A DNA stretch of 64,000 nucleotides from NCBI RefSeq assembly GCF_032854445.1, contig NC_088307.1, forward strand, positions 248,001 through 312,000, written 5' to 3'. A program made the translations under genes and the position numbers. Of the stretch, positions 11,868 to 25,200 are shown one piece after another. The notes under the pieces were generated by a model that did not search any database, was not told where the DNA came from, and saw nothing but the letters and a program-made list of their open reading frames with translations. Every line of letters begins with the position of its first letter. Within the stretch, counting starts at the first letter, position 1. The stretch is from Liolophura sinensis. Taxonomy: Eukaryota > Mollusca > Polyplacophora > Chitonida > Chitonidae.

Positions 11868-12545
11868 GGAATTTGGCGGGAACTGTTACACAACACCAAT
11901 GTCACCAGATGAAGCCATTACGACGGAAAGTGTTACAAAAGAGCGATATCATAAGAGGAATCCATTACGGCGGGAAGTGTTATACACGATGGATATCACT
12001 ACTGGAATCCATTGCGGTGGGAAGTCTTAGACAAGATGAATATCACCAGAGGAATACATTACGGCGCGAAGTCTTACACATGAGGGATATCACCAAATGA
12101 ATCCATTACGGCGGTTGGTGTTACACAAGACGAATATCACCAGTGGAATCCATTACGGTGAGAAGTGTTACACAAGATGAATATCACCAGAGGAATCCAT
12201 TACGGTGGGAACTGTTACACAAGACAGATATCACCAGTGGAATCTATAACGGCGGGAACAATTACACAAGGGGGATATCACCAGTGGAATGTATTACCGT
12301 GGGAACTGTTACACAAGAGGGATATCACCAGTGGAATGTATTACCGTGGGAACTGTTACACAAGGGGGATATCACCAGTGGAATGTATTACCGTGGGAAC
12401 TGTAACACAAGAGGGATATCACCGGTGGAATCAATTGCGTCGGGAACTGTTACACAAGTGGGATATCACCAGTGGAATCTATTTCGGTGGGAAGTGTTAC
12501 ACAAGTGGAATGTCACGAGGGGGAGTTACCCGCGAAACTTTTACA
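11868..12545. repeat. 47-bp tandem array
   Basis: About 14 copies of a 47-bp unit marked by gatatcaccagtggaat, ccattacgg and gggaactgttacacaag. Four units at 12254-12420 are nearly identical; outer units are more diverged. Long open frames crossing it are artefacts. Confidence 0.94.
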
Positions 12546-13335
12546 CATGTGCGATGTGTCATCATTTGGACCTGCTAATTTAGCCCCATTTATTTACACA
12601 CTAGTGAAAGGCTTGAACAACGATTTGTGATGAAAACGTGTTTAACACATACACAGCGACAGACTTGATAAAGGTCAGACCAAAATGACAGTCCATTAGA
12701 CACACTGCCTTGACTACATTTGTAAAGGAAAAATATTCATCGGCATGTGTTGCTGCAGATTGTATTATTGGTACTATAGAAGAAACCATAAACCATAAAC
12801 TTTTCAAACTTTTCCATGCAAACTTCATATCGGTGTATTATTGACATATTACATTAGCTATATGTACAAAGTGCAGACAAAGGCAAAAACGACAGTAAAA
12901 TGAACTATAATAACACATGAACAACACCTGGTGAATGTATTTCACAGCAGTAGAACTACATAAATATTGCGTATAAAGGCGAAACTCGTGCGAGAGGAAG
13001 TTAGTGAAGCCTTTATCATTCATATCACAAAGAAGTATTTGTGTTGATGTACTCTAGCATGATTACAAGAACGAGCTTAAAGTGAAGTTTGTACAAGATC
13101 CTGTCATACGGGCAGACGTTTAGGTACGACATTAGAACACAATATCCCTTATGTCTAGGTGTAGAAAATCTACAAAAGTAGAGAAATGTGAAAAAATAGA
13201 GTTCATTATTAAACATCAACAGTAGAATATTACGGAAGGTATTGACACATATAGGCTACAAAAACAGATGTTAGATGGTATTATTACGAACAATTTGCAA
13301 GCAGGGGTGGCAAGGTGTGGAAGTTAATTGTGAAA
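12546..13335. other. Unique AT-rich spacer
   Basis: No gene, RNA or repeat recognised. The minus-strand open frames are short and without motifs. Confidence 0.4.
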
Positions 13336-13690
13336 AGTGGGTAACAGATTACGATTCTGTTGAAAAGGTATGACAATGTTACAAGTAGTTACTATCTGAA
13401 TGACAAGGTGTAGTTGAGTTACAAGTACCTACTATTTGAATGACTGTGTGGAGACGTTACAAGTAGCTACTATCTGGGTGACAAGGTGTAGAGACCTTAT
13501 TAGTGGCTGCTATCTGTGTGACAAGGTGTAGAGACGTTATAACTTGCTACTATCTGTATGACAAGGTGCAAAGACGTTACAAGTTGCTACTATCTGTATG
13601 ACAAGGTGAAGACACGTTACAAGTTGATACTATCTATATGACAAGATGTAGTTACACTGCAAGTAGCTACTGCCTGGATGACGACATGTG
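13336..13690. repeat. 40-bp tandem array
   Basis: About eight copies of a 40-bp unit with acgttacaagt, gctactatctgtatgacaag and gtg. The spacing between acgttac words at 13574 and 13614 is 40 bases. Confidence 0.88.
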
Positions 13691-15325
13691 GTGAAGTTAC
13701 ATTGCTGGCAAATGTCATTAGTGTAAGAGATCCAGGCATTCGATCCGTCATATCTATTCCAGTAAACATGTGAGTCCTTGCAAGCTTTAAAGTTCTGATG
13801 ATGAGCCGTGTTTTCTTCTTTATTCACCCTTAACGTTTAAACCGCCTAATATTTTTGCTATTCCAATTATTCCCATCGTCAATGCGCAAGTTATATTGAT
13901 TCAGCTTCGGGCTTCTTTCCATTAGATTTGGCTAAACTAACCATTTGCCGATGTCTGTGTAGTGACAAATGCTTACTGAATGTCTAACGGGAACAGCACG
14001 GAGGTAAGCAATTTGACACCGACAAACTAAAGCATCTATATATACCTCGCCACGTCATGAAAACCGGCAAAAGCCCTACTGTCGTTTATTGCTTTCAATA
14101 GATTTCCAGATTTATTTCTAATGCACTGACTCCAAAAGAAGCAGTGTAAATCTGTAAGCAATACCAGTCATCAAAGAAGCCATGGACTCCATTACTCACT
14201 ATATCACGGCGATAAATTTTACAATCTATAACAGTGTTTTTTTCCCGTGCAATACAACATATGTCAATACAACAATATGATATGTATGGTCTGATTTGTG
14301 TGTCTAGTCCATTTAGCTCAAGATCGGAGCTGTTTTCGCGGAAAGACGCTGTGGTCAATGACATAACTAGATCAGCTTCCGCAATGAAATGATGATTGCA
14401 AATAATGAACTAATTACACGAAAGATGGTCCATGAAACACCAAAAGACCTAAGGTAAGGATAGCACCATGGTGGGGGTGAGGGTGAGGGCAGGGGCGGTG
14501 GGTGGTTGGGGTGTCTGAACGTTAAAGGGGGGGATGAGGGGGTTAATGGATATATGATATTAGGTAAGGTAGATAATTGTCTATAAAACGCTTCACTTTT
14601 ATTCACCTAATCATAATAGTCAAGATACTGGTCTGATAGTGTCAAACACGCAACAGGTGACGTAGCCCTAAATCGGCTTTCTGGCATTGTCCGTTGGTTG
14701 TAGTTGGAACTTGTAAACACAGGTACCCAGTAGATATTATCACGAACCAACCATCCCAAAGGTGTTCATCCATCGTATATGGCCTTACTAGTGAAAACAA
14801 GTATAGGAATAGTAAGTGACATAGCTCGGATCATTCCTTGTCAGTTCAGCGGGTCCATGTACACATACAAGTATCCACCCACAACGATCAACTGGTTCAA
14901 CAAGTCTTCCGACAAAATCGAAATTAATATGAAACTGATCAAAGGAAATGACCCATGCCTGAAAACTATCAATACTTTCCAATATCTGAAAAATTTATTG
15001 TATTTCACAAAACGGTCCATGCTGTAAAGAAAAGCAGGCTGAGCTTTTTGATATGGAAATGAAGAGTTCATACTGTGCGGTTACTCCAGCTGTAAGAGTT
15101 GATTATTGAAGAGAAATACCACACAAATACCTTTTACACAACTTGTACAGTGGGCTGAATCAATAACCGTTGAGTATGTTGTTGAACGGCTCCTCTCATC
15201 CACACTGTATCCATTTTTTTCATCTTCTTGTTATTTTTTTTTATCTGTCAAACACACTTCCAAACGCCTCAGAGAGGAGTGCCGTCCTTATTATTGATAA
15301 CTGTCTCTTCTTAAAACCATAATAC
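13691..15325. other. Unique DNA downstream of the synaptotagmin gene, with a G-rich tract
   Basis: No protein-coding gene is recognised. At 14471-14540 the plus strand has at least six runs of three or more G (ggtgggggtgagggtgaggg and following), a possible G-quadruplex. The minus-strand open frame over it (14367-14606) is only proline-rich translation of this tract. Several overlapping short frames at 14780-15070 have no motif. Confidence 0.5.
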
Positions 15326-15565
15326 CTGGTCCCCCGACCAAATGACACGATAGACCTGGTCCCCCGTCCAAATGACACGATAGACCTAGTCCCCCGACCA
15401 AATGACACGATAGACCTGGCCCCCCGACCAAATGACATGATAGACCTGGTCCTCCGACCAAATGACACGAAAGACCTGGTTCCCCGACCAAATGACACGA
15501 TAGACCTGGTCCCCCGACCAAATGACACGATAGACCTCGTCCCCCGACCAAATGGCACGATAGGC
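15326..15565. repeat. 30-bp tandem array, eight copies
   Basis: Eight copies of a 30-bp unit: cccccgaccaaatgacacga plus tagacctggt. Copies differ at one to three bases. The period is divisible by three, so open frames on both strands (10-residue repeats such as SFGRGTRSIV) are expected by chance. It lies just downstream of the synaptotagmin stop codon and could fall in the 3' UTR if the transcript extends that far. Confidence 0.95.
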
Positions 15566-15963
15566 TTAGAGAAAGTACCACGAAGCTCTACATTCGTTCT
15601 GTGTAAATTGAGAAAATGCTCGAAACCTGAACATTCGGGCGAACTTTAGTTATGCTCGAAATCAACGAGGTAGTACACAGGTAATGTTCATTAATAGCAG
15701 AAAACGGTGTGATTTTGCTTAGAAATGAGACCGACATTGTTTTGGCGGACCGACGTCTCTATGTGCCAGTACATCATAAACCCAGTGTTTTCACCGACTT
15801 ATACGCCCCACAAGATATGCTTAGTACATCCCTCAAACTCAAAACATCACCCTAACCACACCATTATTTCCATGTAAAGTTCTGCTAAAATGCTTCTTGC
15901 AATATGAACAACATCTGGAGAATCCTTGCACCTTGCAATGGAGTACGAAAGCATGGTTTAAAT
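15566..15963 (-). other. Probable synaptotagmin 3' UTR or downstream flank
   Basis: Directly follows the stop codon on the minus strand. There is no AATAAA in the first several hundred bases, and no other feature is seen. Confidence 0.4.
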
Positions 15964-16265
15964 CTAGCTCTGTAAGTTGAACCACCTGGCTACAGTGTTT
16001 CCTCCAGCCACCATTTCGTTCCACTGAGCTAGTTCGTCACTGGCGGAATCCGCTCCAATCCTCAGTTTTCCTAAGAGTTCATCCGTTCCAATTTTATTAT
16101 CGTGCAGTACTGTGAACTCTAGGTATATATTCTTCAGGAATTCCTTGCCCAAGCTAAAGACAAGTGCCTCGTTCCACACCGGATTGGCCGTGTTATGCTT
16201 CACTGAGGTCTTCTTCTTCTTCAGCCTTTTACCAGCATACATCAGAGCCACTTTCACGTATGGAT
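15964..16265 (-). CDS. syt: Synaptotagmin coding exon 5: rest of C2B and stop
   Basis: The exon is 302 bases long. The acceptor is accgtgttgtcag and the split codon g|at gives Asp386 of DPYVK. A polybasic strand KRLKKKK (398-404) follows; in synaptotagmins this strand binds acidic lipid and AP-2. NPVWNEALVF (413-422) is the core strand. Loop 3 reads VLHDNKIGTDE (438-448), lacking two of three calcium aspartates. The protein ends VARWFNLQS, with WFNL in place of the family WHxL docking motif, then TAG at 15964-15966. I found no AATAAA close downstream on the minus strand, so the 3' end of the transcript is undefined. Confidence 0.93.
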
Positions 16266-19200
16266 CTGACAACACGGTACAATCAAAATGGGATTCATTT
16301 ACGAACACGCTTATAGGTCTGATCACATGAATTTCATGTGCAAATTACCAGCTACGGAATATTTTTGCAAACGACTTTTGTTAAACCATACGTTTCTTTT
16401 AGTACAAATAGACAAAGTTCTTAAGCCGGAAGTGCAGAACTGAATGTAGATTTAGAATTCGTGACGTTAAAGGCAACAGAGTATATATCATTAAAAGACC
16501 ATTATAAACTGGTCAGGAAAACAGATGGATTTATTTTGTTTAGAAATTTTCTAACCCAGTAAAATTGTGTTAAAGATCAGATTCTACAGTGTTATGTTGT
16601 GACCCAACAGAAATCATTCACGTCACATCTATACATTTTGCCTGGAATAATTCGTTTCAAGGCCAAATCGGCGAATGCATTCATTGATCTATATGCATTC
16701 TGAATGATGAAATGTAGCAGTCTAATGTATGTTAAGTACCAAAGACCTTATGTGACGTCACTGGTCCCAGTATGGTCAGAATAAGCCACCACAGAAAATA
16801 TTCAAATGCATTTTACTGGGTTAAACAATTGCAGTTTTAAATGTCTTTTATCTGATACATATATTCATATTTGTCTTTTCTTTGAGTTAAAAAAAATAAT
16901 CACTAGAATATTACGTTCACATTCAAACGACGGGAAACAAATGGTTTCGGCATTTCTATAAGAACTCAAGTTCAAGCCATTAGAAATGTCTATACATGGA
17001 CGTGTTTATACATACATGCATGTGTTTATCCGCGCGTCCACAAGGTGTCTTCCTTGTATCTGTTACTTAGCGCAGAACAGAAACATCCTCATGCATTAGA
17101 ATATATTTAATACAACAAAGAGGAGTAAGTCTCAGTTTTGGTTTCGGTATTGCATAGCATCGAAGTGACAATGAGAGCCAAGGTTTTATTGGCACGTCCC
17201 GATAACTCACCCATTGTAATCTTGCCGTCTTCAACATGTCGCAGGTTCCTGGCTTTAGCCACCACCACAGTCAGTCTCTCCGCACTGCTCAGGTAACTCA
17301 TGGAAAACATCAGATCCCCTTTGTCTATTTTCTATACAGAGAAAAATAAACCAAACACATTGCAATTCGAGGGAAAGAAAGGACTAAGCACTGACAAAAC
17401 GGTCTGTAAGTCAGATGGTCTATAAGTCAGGCGGTCTGTAGGTCAGATGGCCTATATGTCAGACAGTATTTAAGTCAAAGACTTGTAAATCTGATGGTTT
17501 ATAAGTCAGATGGTCTATAAGTCAGACGGTCTGTAAGTAAGATGGTGTGTAAGTTTGATGGCCTGTATGTCAGATGTTCTGTCAATGAGATGGTGTGTAA
17601 GTCAGATGGGCTATAAGTCGGACGGTCTGTAGGTCAGATGGTCTATAAGTCAGACGGCCTGTAGGCCAAATGGTCTAAAAGTCAGACGACCTGCAAGTCA
17701 GTTTGTGTGTAAGTTTGAAGGCCTGTAAGTCAGATGGTGTGTAAGTTAGATGGTCTGTAAGCCAGACCGTCTGTAATTCAGATGCTGCGTAAGTCAGACG
17801 GCCTGTAAGTCGCATGGTCTGTAATTCAAACGGTCTATAAATCAGATGGTCTGTAAGTCAAACGTCCTGTAAGTCAAGTGGTCTGTACGTCAGCTGGCCT
17901 ATAAGTCAGACAGCCTGCAAGTCAGACGGGCTGTAAGTCAGGTGGCCTATAATTCAGGTGGCCTATAATTCAGATGGCCTGTAAGTCAGATGGTCTGTAA
18001 GTCACATGGTCTGTAATTCAAACGGTCTGTAAATCAGATGGTCTGTGAGTCAAACGTCCTGTAAGTCAAGTGGTCTGTAAGTCAGCTGGCCTATAAGTCA
18101 GACGGCCTGCAAGTCAGACGGCCTGTAAGTCAGGTGGCCTATAATTCAGATGGCCTGTAAGTCAGATGGTCTGTAAGTCAGATGATCTGTAAGTCATATG
18201 GTGTGTAAGTTGGCACACAATCCTCACCACATTCTGTCCATAGACAACTTACGTAAATGCCACAGCGTTTAATCCGTCATCAAGCACATGACATGGTTGT
18301 CCAGCACAAAGACAATATTGTCGTTCAATACTGTTGAAAAGAGCTAACATCATGTAAAATTTGCTGGGTACAAAATCAACATTCTGCTATATCTGTTAGG
18401 TCTTAACAGTAACTCCTGGAGGACAAATTAGTAGAGAGGTGTATGAGGTACCTAGAACTTATTTAGGAGGGAGTTGAAATATCTCACACCAAAACCTACC
18501 TCTAACTGCCAAAACCATTTTGTCATCTAACAGTCATTATTTAGGAAATCATTTAGGTCAGAAACTTCATTGTCTTCTAGGCGTCATAGCAGCGGATGAA
18601 TCTTGTGCAGGCCTATGGCCGTACCGCCGCAGCTGTTTGCTACATGTCAACGAAGGCGTCAGTCGCGTTAGGCGGGCAGTCAGCGTTTTTCCCCAAGCGT
18701 CACTGATCACAAGAACTTGTAAGGTGAGGTAATCGATAGACGGACCGAGGTCTACGCACCCGGTTTTCTAGCACGCCACTCAAAGGCGTCTTTGTCAAAT
18801 GCTTGCCCTCGATTTCCATGTCTCAACTAAGTGAGAGTAACCTAATTCTAGACTCTCATCTCAAAAGCTATCAAGCGGGGCATTTTCTTGTCTATGTACA
18901 CAGTAATTTTATTCACCCAGAAATGAATGTTCATTTCCAGTTTTTATCCAGGGCTAATGGGACCTTTCCGTCATCGATTATCATGCGCCGGGACTGCTCC
19001 AGTTTGAGCAGAGGTGCATCCCTCAGGAACAAGCTCGACAGGGATGCTCATCTGGCGTATCATATCACAACGTCCACAAGTCTCCGCTATAATAGACATT
19101 TGTTCTCAAGACAAACAACAGGAAGTTTTCGTATGTGATGGACAATGGTTTTAGTTTATAATAACCCATATTGTATCAGCTCGACAGAAACATCCCGTAC

Positions 19201-22200
19201 ACGAGCTTATGTTGTTTCAGTAAAAGAAAAGCGCCAAGAGCATAAATCTATATTGTGTCAGCAAAACAGACACATCCCCTACATGAACCTAATCACAACA
19301 GACACATCTCCTACATGAACCTATGCTGTGTCAGCACAGCAGACACGTCTCATACATGAAACTATATTGTGTCAGCACAACAGACACATCTCTTACATGA
19401 GCCTAATCACAGCAGACACATCTCCTACATGAACCTAATCACAGCAGACACATCTCCTACATGAACCTAATCACAACAGACACATCTCCGAACCTAATCA
19501 CAACAGACACATCTCCTGCATGAACCTAATTACAAGAGACGTCTCCTATATGAACCTAATCACAACAGACACATCTCCTACATGAACCTAATTACAACAG
19601 ATAATCTCTTACATGAGCTTATATTGTGTCAGCGCAACAGAAACATCTCCTGCATGGACCTATCTTGTGTGGACACACCACAAAAACCTGTCTTGTACCA
19701 GCACAAAAGGCACATGCACCTATATTGTGTCAGCACAATGGACACATATCCCACATGCACCTATATTGTGTCAGCACAACAGAAGCATTGTGTTAGCACA
19801 ATATATTAATTTACTTATATTGCACCAGAACCACAGAACCACAACTTTTCTACATGAACCCATATTGTACAACACAAAAGCCACATCTCCTACACAAACC
19901 TATGTTGAATCTGCACAAAAGCCACATCTCCTACATAAACCTATGTTGAATCAGCACAACAAACACTTCTCCTACATGAGCCTATCTTGTGTCAGCACAA
20001 CAGACACATCCTCTTACTTGAACCTTATCACAATGGGCACATCTCCTACTTGAACCTCATCACAACAGACACATCTCCTACATGAACCTATACTGTGTCA
20101 GCACAACACACACGTCTCCTACATGCACCTATATTGTGTCAGCACAATGGACACATATCCCACATGCACCTATATTGTGTCAGCACAACAGAAGCATTGT
20201 GTTAGCACAATATATTAATTTACTTATATTGCACCAGAACCACAGAACCACAACTTTTCCTACATGAACCCATATTGTACAACACAAAAGCCACATCTCC
20301 TACACAAACCTGTGTTGAATCTGCACAAAAGCCACATCTCCTACATAAACCTATGTTGAATCAGCACAACAAACACTTCTCCTACATGAGCCTATCTTGT
20401 GTCAGCACAACAGACACATCTCTTACTTGAACCTTATCACAATGGGCACATCTCCTACTTGAACCTCATCACAACAGACACATCTCCTACATGAACCTAT
20501 ACTGTGTCAGCACAACACACACGTCTCCTACATGAACCTATATTGTGTCAGCTAAACAGACACATCTCCTACATGAATCTAATCACAACAGACACATCTC
20601 CTACATGAATCTAATCACAACAGACACATCTCCTACATGAATCTAATCACAACAGGCACATCTCCTACATGAACCTAATCACAACAGACACATCTCCTAC
20701 ATGAATCTAATCACAACAGACACATCTCCTACATGAATCTAATCACAACAGGCACATCTCCTACATGAACCTAATCACAACAGACACATCTCCTACATGA
20801 ATCTAATCACAACAGACACATCTCCTACATGAACCTAATCACAACAGACACATCTCCTACATGAATCTAATCACAACAGACACATCTCCTACATGAATCT
20901 AATCACAACAGGGCACATCTCCTACATGAACCTAATCACAACAGACACATCTCCTACATGAATCTAATCACAACAGACACATCTCCTACATGAATCTAAT
21001 CACAACAGACACATCTCCTACATGAATCTAATCACAACAGACACATCTCCTACATGAACCTAATCACAACAGGCACATCTTCTACATGAACCTAATCACA
21101 ACAAACACATCTCCTACATGAATCTAATCACAACAGGCACATCTCCTACATGAATCTAATCACAACAGACACATCTCCTACATGAACCTAATCACAACAG
21201 ACACATCTCCTACATGAACCTAATCACAACAAACACATCTCCTACATGAATCTAATCACAACAGACACATCTCCTACATTAACCTATATTGTGTCAGCAC
21301 AAAAGACAAATCTCCTACATGAAACTATATTCTGTCAGCTCAACAAACGCACCTCCTACATGAAGCTATATTGAATAAGAACCACAGAAACACCCCCTAT
21401 ATGAAACTGGTCTTGTACAACATGAACACAACACACACGAACATACTTTGTGTTGCTACAATAGCTTATGCCGTGGTGATGTAAGCATAACTCAGGGCGA
21501 TGTCTCCAATCAGTCAGTATTTATTCAAGGGTGAGCGCAATTAATTCCCGAGTATTTTACGCTGCCTTCAAAGGGGTAAATGTCGTCTGGGTTAGTGGCT
21601 TGTTCCGAACAATTTACTGGCATTTATCGAGATTGCGCCGAATCGCACGAGAACAGCAAATTCACGTTTAGTGGTGCTATTCACATTACTCATGGCTGGT
21701 CAGTGTCATTTATTAGTCTCTGCGATGACAACGGATCACGCCCCTCCCCCTCGGGATAAAACCAATCGATCACTATTTACTTTGTCGTCTGGCATTTCTT
21801 AGCTGGACAAAGTTTGCTCAGACGCAGAAATGATTCTCATAAACGACGCTTAATATGAAAGGTGGATATAACGGTCCAGGGCTTGAGGACAATGCCTCAA
21901 CAATGCCAGCGCGATGCGCAGGCGTGAGCACGCATTTTTAACAATGGCGGGTAAGCATTCGGGAGGTTTTAGTGCATGGTACACAAATGTTTTCATACAT
22001 GATGCTTGTTCTACCAAATAAATCTGCAGAACAAAGCTCCCTCCTTGGCTTCGTTTTAGCGATGTTTATGTGGATATTATTGCCATGTACGGTGCATCAG
22101 TTCCATGCTGACAGATTGCATCACCTCACCCCTTTTTGTGTCATTGCAAACCGTACCCCAACAGCTACACACCTTTCGTATTTTAACCGTGAAATCCTGT

Positions 22201-25200
22201 GTCCGTGATATTATTATCGGATTTTAAGTGACCGCAACCAAGGGCTTTATTGGTATTAGACTAGGGCATTTGTGGCCAAGTGGTTAGTGCGCGACATAGA
22301 GACAAGTGTGGATAAACCCTCTTCCAAAATGTGATCGGTCAATATAAAAATACATTAAGCAAACCTGGAGTTATTCTTTACGTCACTGTAAGCTGCATTT
22401 GGAAGAAGTTTTTTGCGAAGCCTTTTTGCTCACTTTGGACGAATCCCACTTTGGATAACACACTAAATACCCGACCACATGCAACCCACATTACGGTTTA
22501 ATGGAATTTAAATGAACATTTTTTCTCAACAGTCTGTGAGTCACATTTTCCATTAAGAAGAAACGGATGGCGCCAGTCTAAAACACCAACCTTCCAACAG
22601 GTCAAATAGCACAGAACGATTCGCACCATTACTATTGTGTGCAATCCTGGAATTTTCTGTTTCTCATAAATTCTTTGTTCTTGGCTATGTTTTCTTCGAA
22701 ACCAAACCAAATTCTGGAAAGACATTTTATGTCTCTTGGTATCTTGAGTCTTTCACAAACCAGTCATGGGCACTACAGACACTGCTTGACGACCAAGAAA
22801 AGTATGACAGACCACTCGTGCTTCCTTATATTGCGGTACATCGACACAACCTTTGCACCGGCATGCAGTCAATGCCTCAAAAGCCCATAGCTGATGTGCT
22901 ATTAATCATCCATTGCTAGATCTATTTGTATTTGATTGGTGATCAGAAATGGAGGTCCTGTCACAGAAATGGAATCTTGCATCCCGCGGAATGTCTGACA
23001 AACCTCGTGAGGTCAAGTCACAGATCTATATGTACCTGATCATTCCTTGAGGTCAAGTCACAGAACTGAGATAATGGACCCCTCTGGAAACCTAAAGATC
23101 ATAGTGAGGTCAAGTCACAGATACTAGCTAATGCAACATTCGGATACCTGGTAAACCCCGTAAGCGTGAGTCACGAAGCAGAGCTTGGATATTGCAAGAG
23201 GCGGATTAGGGACTAGCTGTTCTTTGGGCCCATTAGAGCGCTTATAGGAGGGTTATCGTTCTTTGGGCCCATTAGACAGTTGGTCAGGGCTACTCGTTCT
23301 TTGGTCCCATTAGACAATTGGTCACGGCTACTCGTTCTTTGGGCCCATTAGACAGTTGGTCAGGGCTACTCGTGCTTTGGGCCCATTAGACAGTTGGTCA
23401 GGGCTACTCGTTCTTTGGGCCCATTAGACAGTTGGTCAGGGCTACTCGTTCTTTGGGCCCATTAGACAGTTGGTTAGGGCTACTCGTTCTTTGGGCCCAT
23501 TAGACAGTTGGTCAGGGCTACTCGTTCTTTGGGCCCATTACAGTTGGTTAGGGCTACTCGTTCTTTTGGCCCATTAGACAGTTGGTCAGGGCTACTCGTT
23601 CTTTGGGCCCATTAGACAGCTGGTCACGGGCTAATCGTTCTTTAAGTCTATTAAACAAGTAATTAGAAGCTAGTTAATTGTTCTTTAGGTATATAAGACA
23701 GCTGATTAGAGGCTACTCGTTCTTCGGGCCCAACAGACAGCTGATCACTGGTTACTCGTTCTTTGGGCCCATTGGACAGCTGATCATTGGCTACTCGTTA
23801 TATGTGTTCATAAGACAGCTTATCATGGGCTAATCGTTAGTTAAGTCTGTTAAACAACTGATTAGAGGACAGTTGCTCTTTGGGTCTATTAGACAGCTGA
23901 AGATCATTGGTGAATATTTGAAGTAGCATAATCCTAGGAGTGGGCTAATTTCTTCCTGAAATAAACTAGGGTCTTTCTGTTTTACAATGAACTCCTGTAT
24001 CAAACAAACATAGACAACATTTGTACGCTGCTAAATGAATTTCCTTTTCAGCTAAGGAAACTGATTTCTAATTTTCAAGCCGAAATCGACCGTTTCGTTT
24101 CTGTATTAATTGCTTTTATTCGTCGTACATGATAATTTATTTTATTTATACATATGTGAGGACCGTCAGTTTTATGTGTGGAGGAAATCGGACCTTATTA
24201 TGACAACCAATCAAATGAAGGGATCTTGACTGTCACTTCTTAAAATTAAACAACTTGTTAGCTCACATGAACATTTTGAATGGATTGAATGAATGGACAA
24301 GGCCAATCACCAGGCTATATTCCCGCCATGCTGTGGGGGATTTCACTGATTTACACTTGGTGAGTTCAGAATATAACACATTGAGTTCACTCGAAGTTAT
24401 CTTGATTCTGTATAGGACACCAAACTTTCACTTTTTACTGACCTGTTTTTGTTTTTCGTACGGCGATATACCTTTCCACAGTATGACTTTCTCGCTCAGG
24501 TCCACGTACTCCAGTGAAAAGTGAACTTGACCAATGCACTCGTCCTGAGAATACTGGTCGTAATGGAATAGCAAAATTTCTAAAACTGTAGACGAGAGTT
24601 CAGAGTTGGACACCTCAAATATGAATTCCTCTTCAAATTCAGGGTTTTCAGTCTCTTTGTGAATTTTACTTTGTAGCTGTGTTTTGGCGTATGGTTGGAG
24701 ACAAACTTTACAGTAAGGGTCCACACTGCCCCCATACTCCCGCGGCACGAGCTCACGTGCCTGTATTAGGCGAACAGTTAGAAGGGCAGTCTCCTTGTTG
24801 TATTCCAGCGAAAAGTTGATAGCTCCCAGATTTTCTTCTTGAATGCTGCAGACGGATTGTTGGCGAAATGATTGCTGGAAAACAAACAAAAACGGATCGA
24901 ATTTATATCTAAAAATCACAACTCAATTGGAAGGAGAGTGAACAAAATCATCGGAGAAAGCGGAACACATCATTTGTGACGACTGATATACGAAAAAGGA
25001 ACAAGGCATTCAAAGATTTGCCTGACATGCTTTTGCCTTACTAGGAGCACAATATTTACCCTATACCACACATTTGCTATCCCTATCCACGTACATGGGA
25101 GTAGAACACAAGGACTTAATCGGAGCTGAAAAGAAAACCATATACTATCCCTAGTATACAGGAGCTCAACAGAAAACCCTAGCCATTGCCATTTGCTATT

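Noticed and set aside
14367-14606. Proline-rich minus-strand protein
   Set aside because: It is the translation of a simple G-rich (plus strand) low-complexity tract.
17397-18212. Multiple splice donors (gtaagt) in the 16-bp array
   Set aside because: They are on the plus strand while the gene is on the minus strand, and they simply repeat the unit sequence.
22266-22330. tRNA gene
   Set aside because: Only an A-box-like stretch is present; no B box, anticodon arm or acceptor stem can be folded.
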